Source: Pseudocercospora fijiensis CIRAD86 (Eukaryota > Ascomycota > Dothideomycetes > Mycosphaerellales > Mycosphaerellaceae). From it: a DNA stretch of 64,000 nucleotides. Shown here in pieces: positions 59,689 to 64,000 of this stretch. Location: positions 996,483 to 1,060,482 of the forward strand of contig NW_006921535.1 in assembly GCF_000340215.1 (NCBI RefSeq), read 5' to 3'. The notes under the pieces were generated by a model that saw only the letters and a list, made by a program, of their open reading frames with translations, searched no databases and had not been told where the DNA came from. Within the stretch, counting starts at the first letter, position 1, and the number at the start of each line of letters is the position of its first letter. Made by a program: the position numbers and the translations under genes.

Positions 59689-60290
59689 GCTGCCTTCATG
59701 AAACAGAGACAGGTTTGGCTAGCTGCCTCACTGAGCCGATCGCCACAGCATGCAGCTGAATACAAGCTGAGATCCCAGGACAAAGATGTGTTCAGTGAAC
59801 AATGCACGGCAAACGTGTGCAGTCTCTCCGTGCGATCAAGCACTGTGTCTCAGCAGAACCCATCACGCTTTCCAACTCAATGATCTCCACAATCGCAAAG
59901 TCGACTCCCAAAGTCTGCAAGCATCACGCACCCAGCCTTACCGCAATGCCTCTTTGTAGCTATTATGGAACCACAAGGAATCACTTCACATTCAAGAATG
60001 CCAAGCCATCGACACAAAGAACCCTCCAAATACTCCCAAAATGGCACGCCAAGAAAGACCTCAAGAACAATATCAAGCACTGCCTGGCCCTGCTATATCT
60101 CCCACGTGTCAGTTCGAGGCCGTTTGCAAATCTTAAACTCTACCACTCCTTTATACCCCAATCGCTGGCGATCACAGTATATTATACAGCACCCACAACC
60201 AACATTCCTCACCCACCACCACACACATCCAACAAAACAAACCAAACCACACCACCACACAGCTTTCTCAAGCACCAACCATCATCGAAA
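59689..60290. promoter_or_regulatory. Promoter and leader of the repeat microprotein gene
   Basis: A TATA-like TATATTATA lies at 60178-60186, about 105 bp upstream of the ATG. After it comes a strikingly CA-rich, G-poor leader (60190-60290), a pattern typical of well-expressed fungal genes. The in-frame upstream extension of the microprotein frame to 59802 is probably fortuitous. Confidence 0.55.
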
Positions 60291-60452
60291 ATGGCACTGA
60301 AGTACAACCCCTGGAAGCCCCTTGCCGGTGGCTGCGTCCTTCAATTGAAGTACAATCCCTGGAAGCCTCTTGCCGGTGGCTGCGTCCTTCAATTTGTCAA
60401 GAACAACCCCTGGAAGCCTGTTGCTGGTGGATGCACTCTGCAGCAGCAATAG
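60291..60452 (+). CDS. 53-residue microprotein of three NPWKP-x-AGGC repeats, unrecognised
   Basis: ATG at 60291 in an AAAATGG context, stop TAG at 60450. After MA come three tandem units: LKYNPWKPLAGGCVLQ (residues 3-18), an identical second unit (19-34) and a diverged third, FVKNNPWKPVAGGCTLQ (35-51), then QQ. The 48-bp DNA units differ only at silent third positions in the first two copies, which points to selection on the peptide. Each unit has one Trp, one Cys and a Gly-Gly pair. There is no signal peptide and no dibasic KEX2 site, so it does not match known KEX2-processed fungal peptide precursors. The CVLQ tails resemble a CaaX box but are internal, and the last unit ends CTLQQQ. I assign no function. 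A TATA box and CA-rich leader upstream support real expression. Confidence 0.72.
   Translation: MALKYNPWKPLAGGCVLQLKYNPWKPLAGGCVLQFVKNNPWKPVAGGCTLQQQ
60297..60443 (+). repeat. 48/48/51-bp tandem coding repeat
   Basis: Units at 60297-60344, 60345-60392 and 60393-60443. Units 1 and 2 differ at a few synonymous third positions (AAC/AAT, CCC/CCT). Unit 3 is diverged. Confidence 0.95.
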
Positions 60453-61310
60453 ACTTCCTGCTCCATAACAGCAGGGAAGACGGCAAGGATGGTGAAGTGG
60501 AGAGAACATTAGCGCTTTGGCTTCTTTTTTTTTATATCGGCGGTACCTACCATATATGCCCCGAGTTTGAGAGTCTCGTGGCGAAATCTCATTAATATAG
60601 CATAGAAAATTTTGGGGTTTACTTTTTTGAGAAAAAAAAAACCAGTTTTTTTTTAAATTATTATTTAGAGCGATCGAAGGGTTTTTTTCACACTTTTTTC
60701 TTCTTAAATGTCTGTTGTTGTTTTTCTTTTACCGTGTTGCCATTCATTGCATGTTGCCTCTGAAAATCTGCGTGGTTGAAACTATAAGAAGTCGTTTTCA
60801 TTCGGTCGTTTTATCGAGCCTGGTATATGATATGGTCGTCATAAAGGCCAGAGCAGAGTAATCATCATATCGAAGGACGCAAGGCAGCACGAATCTGCCT
60901 AGTCACTGTGAATAGGGGGCGCCGGCCTGGAAGAACGCTCCAAGGAGTACTAGTATCATCTTTACTTGTCAAGCAGTACTAGAAAGGCGTTCTATGCTAT
61001 TGTTGTTCGAAGAAATTCTTGGTCGTGCTGCCTTTGATAGAGCAAACTGGTCTCGCTAAAATAAAATCTCGATTCCCACTACTAGGAAGGACTGTCTGCC
61101 CTATCAGCTTGCACCTGTATAAAATATCATGAGCTATTATTATATACAACTCTGACACCTTTGGAGGCGAAATTTGGAATCGCGAGAAGGGCTATTGCGG
61201 ACTTCACTTGCAGCTAGCATGTGATCGAATGCGGATCTGGCCGAGAACCCGAGTCTTGCCGCCTTGGCTGCGCGTCTAGACCCTTTCTCAAGTGGTGCAA
61301 GACTATCTGG
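60453..61310. other. Intergenic, no supported gene
   Basis: 858 bp with long T and A runs at about 60527-60535 and 60632-60655, of normal CA/TG content. It probably includes the 3' region of the microprotein gene and the promoter of the next gene. Confidence 0.5.
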
Positions 61311-61706
61311 ATGGATGAGAGGATTGGAGGAGGTAAGTCTGCATGTCTTGATGAATTCTGAGTTGTTCTGACCTGTGCAGAATCTGCACCCACTTCGCAG
61401 CTCGATCGTAAAGATTACACCGATGGCAGGGGAGAATCGCGGCAGGGATCGGGAGGAGTTTACGGAAGCGCTCAACGCTCTGCGGAAGACTACGAGGTGT
61501 TTAAGCTGCACCATCCCGCTTTCACTACCTACGGCACCATGGTGCACCAGTACGTCTATTATGACCTCCTCCGAGGCAATTACGCCTCTCGCGAGGTCGT
61601 CGAGTACCTCAAGCGCACCGTCGACCTCCTCCCTGGCCTGAGGAATGACGTGGAGGAGAAGCTAGTGGTGGAAAAGCCGAAGTACGAGTGGTACTTGAAC
61701 CATTAG
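61311..61706 (+). CDS. Small two-exon hypothetical protein (115 residues)
   Basis: Predicted exons 61311-61332 and 61381-61706. The 48-nt intron has a GTAAGT donor, a TCTGAC branch point and a GTGCAG acceptor. The spliced start reads MDERIGGESAPTSQLDRKDY. Exon 2 continues with a Gly/Ser-rich linker, then a compact, probably helical region: FKLHHPAFTTYGTMVHQYVY, DLLRGNYASREVVEYLKRTV, and a C-terminus ending KPKYEWYLNH. No signal peptide, membrane segment or known family is recognised. It is convergent with the serine dehydratase gene (stop codons 197 bp apart). An unspliced alternative would start at Met 61497 (69 residues). The perfect intron signals make the spliced model more likely. Confidence 0.55.
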
Positions 61707-61903
61707 AGGATCAACAAGGCTAGGCGAGCTAAGGCAGAGGCAGAGGATGCTGCGCGTCGCCAGTAGATAGAGATGAGGCCAGATTGGGTGGCTTTCACAG
61801 TTAGAAAGGCGAGAAATCAATGAGAACCATGTTGTAATGTGCAAGGCGGACCAGAGCCTGCCGAAGCGTTCTATATTCTATCGGGCTTGTCTGTCGTTGC
61901 GAG

Positions 61904-63070
61904 CTATTCGAGAACCTGCTTGATGTAATTTGCAAGAATCTCAAGAGAGAGGCCGCATCCACCACATACCACAATGACTACCTGACTAGAAGGCTTTAGA
62001 TGATGCGGTAGCAGCTGACGAAGCTTGCCACTGTAGGCAGTCGCAAGCGCCACGCCACACGACGGCTCTACCAGGATTCGCTCATCGTCTGCAAACCTTT
62101 TACATGCCTCGACCGCCTCGGCGTCCGAAAGGACAGCAGTAGTGACGCGGCTCTTGTCCGATGCGTAGTCGTACGCCCTTTTGGCTACTTTACGTGCGCC
62201 AAGGGTGGTGGCTATACTGGTGATCGCCGGAAGAGTAATATGCTCACCCTTCTCGATGGACTGTGCAAGGGAGTCTGCGCCTTTCGTCTCCACAGCTAGG
62301 ACTTTCGTTGAAGAGCTAAGTGCAGCATAATTGTCCAGACCTTGCATGATTCCACTGAACAGGCCTCCGCCACCGACGCTGCAGACAATGGCGTCTGGTA
62401 GTCTCAACTCCTCGTCATGAAATGCCGTAAGGGAGGCTTCTTCACTGCTCGGGTAATATCGGTCCACTTTTGACATTTGACGTGCGATCTCATCGACGAT
62501 TGTGGAGTTGCCAGTCCATATCTCAGGTGCGTCGAAAGGGGGCACGTATACAGCATTTTCCCTTCTGGCCTTCGCGGCTGGCAGAGCTTCTTCTCTTAGG
62601 AAAGTGTCAGCGTCGACCCACGAAGAGCCGTTTTGGATCACCTCGGTAGCTCCAGCTGCTCGTAGCTTTCCGATCATATAGTCCGACGTCGACATTGGCA
62701 CAACGATGGTAGCAGGACAACCAAGTGTCACTGCGGCATGCACACATGCGAGTCCAGCATTGCCGCCAGAGCTGCAGAAAAAGTGAGGCTTGGCAGATAC
62801 CCCATTAGTGGCGATAGCATTCGCTTTTGAGTCATCCGTAGGGGCAGCTGACAGGTGTGACTTCAGATAATTGCCAACGCCACGACTTTTGAAGGATCCG
62901 GAAGGTTGGACATTCTCTAATTTGAGGTAGATTCTGCTACGATTGCATCAGTAAAGTGGTCTTTGTCAGTCTAAGACGACTTCTCACCATCCTGCTGCTT
63001 CAGATAACGTGCGAGACCATATCAAAGGTGTCTCGATCCATGGGTTCTTTGTTGATACAGCTTTGGCCAT
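61904..63070 (-). CDS. L-serine/L-threonine dehydratase (PLP, fold type II)
   Basis: Two exons on the minus strand, 63070-62988 and 62936-61904, give 371 residues, the size of yeast Cha1-type enzymes. The 51-nt intron has a GTGAGA donor, a TACTGAT branch point and a TAG acceptor; the split codon gives AAGCRIYLKLEN. The enzyme deaminates L-serine (and often L-threonine) to pyruvate or 2-oxobutyrate. Evidence: the PLP-lysine motif PSGSFKSRG with Lys44, the substrate loop SSGGNAGLA, the glycine-rich cofactor loop SVGGGGLFSGI, and the C-terminal ILVEPSCGVALA and VVCGGCGLSLE segments. The start MAKAVSTKNPWIETPLI matches the family N-terminus. It is intact and normal in composition. A serine racemase or other fold II lyase is possible, but the pattern fits serine dehydratase best. 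Confidence 0.92.
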
Positions 63071-63205
63071 TCTGCGTGGAGAACGAAATTTTTGGAGAAG
63101 AGTTCTCAGATTATTTGGGAGAGCTCTCTCAGCTTATCAGTCCTTTCCAAACAGTGTGGTGATCACTTGGAAGAAGATGCTGGGTCATGGTTGCAGCCGA
63201 TGTAG

Positions 63206-63460
63206 TTGACGACAAGTTCAAGAGTCACTCGGCGGAACGGCGGAACGGCGGAACTGTCGGATCTGCAGCGGAAGTACGTCTTGGCATTCCGCTGGCGCGA
63301 CGACGACATTGCCGCTCCCCTTCTCGCCCTCCAACTAGAATATCTCTTCAGCACTCTTCCAAGAAGCGTTAGTATCATGACAGCAATACCATACCACGGC
63401 ATGTCACCTGCCTCTGATCGACACGTCGCTGCAATCGCAGCCAGCCTGTTAGGATGTTGA
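63206..63460 (+). CDS. Possible small gene or gene remnant, 84 residues
   Basis: Open frame MTTSSRVTRRNGGTAELSDL and onward, of normal composition, overlapping a 9-bp GGCGGAACG-type triplication (63230-63255). It has some amphipathic character (QRKYVLAFRWRDDDIAAPLL) but no recognised family. It lies just before a RIP'd hAT remnant and could be a degraded fragment. The reverse strand at 63163-63402 is also open, so coding is uncertain. Confidence 0.25.
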   Translation: MTTSSRVTRRNGGTAELSDLQRKYVLAFRWRDDDIAAPLLALQLEYLFSTLPRSVSIMTAIPYHGMSPASDRHVAAIAASLLGC

Positions 63461-63469
63461 TGTTATAGA

Positions 63470-63607
63470 AGTTGATTACTGAGTACTCACTAGTTAGCGC
63501 CTGTAATCATAATTATAGTCAATAATAAGTGAATAATCAGTAATCATAATCACGTAATTATATAATCAGTACCTATAGTAATGCTTAGGGTTAGGAAGGA
63601 GGTAGAT
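63470..63607. repeat. Subterminal TAATCA-rich region, probable hAT 3' end
   Basis: Several copies of TAATCA, TAATCAT or TGATTA in both orientations within about 110 bp, next to the hAT remnant. No exact inverted end or 8-bp duplication can be fixed because the other end is outside the window. Confidence 0.5.
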
Positions 63608-63928
63608 TTATAAGCCGTTATCGTTACTAGCGCTAGAGACCGAGTATAAGACTAGCAGTAGTAGTAGTCCTTCGTCCGCCTCTTCTAAGGCGGCCAATTC
63701 CAATAGCACCTTAGCAATACCTGTTCTTATCCAATTCTTCGAGCACTTATTTATACGAATATAGTTACTATTTATCCGTACGCGGTCCTATCTAGTAGTG
63801 CGGCGGCTCTTACTAAAAGTCCTCTCGGACTCGGCGGATATAGCGAAGGCGGATAATGTATCGATAGCCAATTGCTATAACGCTAGATCGCACGTCTTCC
63901 GCTATTAGATCTACTAGCTAATAGGACT
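63608..63928 (-). pseudogene. hAT transposase C-terminal remnant
   Basis: Minus-strand frame ending TAA at 63608-63610. It contains LAIDTLSAFAISAESERTFS, the hAT C-terminal dimerisation signature (x-LSIPA-x-SAE-x-ERVFS type), then SRRTTR-stop-DRVRINS and KCSKNWIRTG. RIP-type TAG codons interrupt it. It is cut at 63929 by a gypsy LTR. Downstream, 63490-63585 has repeated TAATCA/TGATTA motifs of the kind seen near hAT ends. Confidence 0.8.
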
Positions 63929-64000
63929 TATATAAGAAGGGTATATTAGCAGGTAGATAGGGTGGTAGTAGGTACGAGTAGTATTCGATAAGGAGCTAGG
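63929..64000 (-). mobile_element. Partial LTR of gypsy family 3 (copy C), truncated by the window end
   Basis: TATATAAGAAGGG onward matches the first 72 bp (plus-strand sense) of the copy B LTRs at 48326 and 55322. The element continues beyond 64000, so its other LTR and target duplication (GGACT if 5 bp) cannot be checked. Confidence 0.85.

Noticed and set aside
59802..60290. In-frame N-terminal extension of the repeat microprotein
   Set aside because: It would place coding sequence through the TATA-like box and the CA-rich leader, with a composition typical of untranslated DNA.
60297..60443. Repeat microprotein as a classical CaaX (a-factor type) pheromone
   Set aside because: A CaaX box must be the last four residues; here the CVLQ units are internal and the end is CTLQQQ. 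Kept only as a loose resemblance.

Overview
This window looks like chromosomal DNA of a filamentous ascomycete. The protein-coding genes have 48-154 nt introns with fungal donors, CTRAY-type branch points and YAG acceptors. The repeats carry a saturated repeat-induced point mutation (RIP) signature: CpA/TpG is almost absent, TpA and TAG/TAA are everywhere, and CpG is kept. A class III chitin synthase, a GH20 hexosaminidase and a rhodopsin-domain membrane protein fit Pezizomycotina, possibly Dothideomycetes. The genus cannot be fixed from sequence reading alone.

Layout. (1) 1-7140, gene-rich: a DUF218-type gene (-), a class III chitin synthase (+, one intron) and a phospholipase D-like gene (+). 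(2) 7141-33480, RIP'd repeat island. A roughly 25.4 kb stretch is bounded by 188-bp LTRs (7603-7790 and 32860-33047) with a perfect 5-bp target duplication CTATA. It is a Ty3/gypsy element on + with gag, pol with chromodomain, and a long extra open frame after pol. A second, unrelated Ty3/gypsy element on - (280-bp LTRs, 19961-32207, 4-bp duplication CTAG) is inserted in that extra frame, and also has an extra frame after pol. The whole nest sits inside a short element with roughly 67-bp inverted repeats, probably a MITE of about 0.4 kb. (3) 33535-38148, genes: GH20 hexosaminidase (-, four exons) and an NAD(P)-binding SDR/epimerase (-, three exons). (4) 38149-56882, second RIP'd island: a Mutator-like (MULE) DNA transposon with 44-bp TIRs and a 7-8 bp target duplication. 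Two copies of a third Ty3/gypsy family are inserted in it in opposite orientations (A 39180-46349 +; B 48326-55521 -), and B splits the transposase gene. (5) 57060-63470, genes: a hotdog thioesterase (+), a rhodopsin-domain integral membrane protein (+), a small single-pass membrane protein (+, tentative), a 53-residue microprotein made of three near-identical 16-17 residue repeats (+), a 115-residue two-exon protein (+) and an L-serine/threonine dehydratase (-). (6) 63470-64000: a RIP'd hAT transposase remnant cut by another LTR of the A/B gypsy family that runs off the window.

The genes do not form an obvious biosynthetic cluster. Chitin synthase and hexosaminidase both concern chitin but lie about 29 kb apart across a transposon island. 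The two most unusual items are the repeat microprotein at 60291-60452 and the long, unrecognised extra frames in the two large gypsy elements. A recurring CCCC(C)GGGG-core palindrome, seen seven times only in the repeat islands, also stands out.
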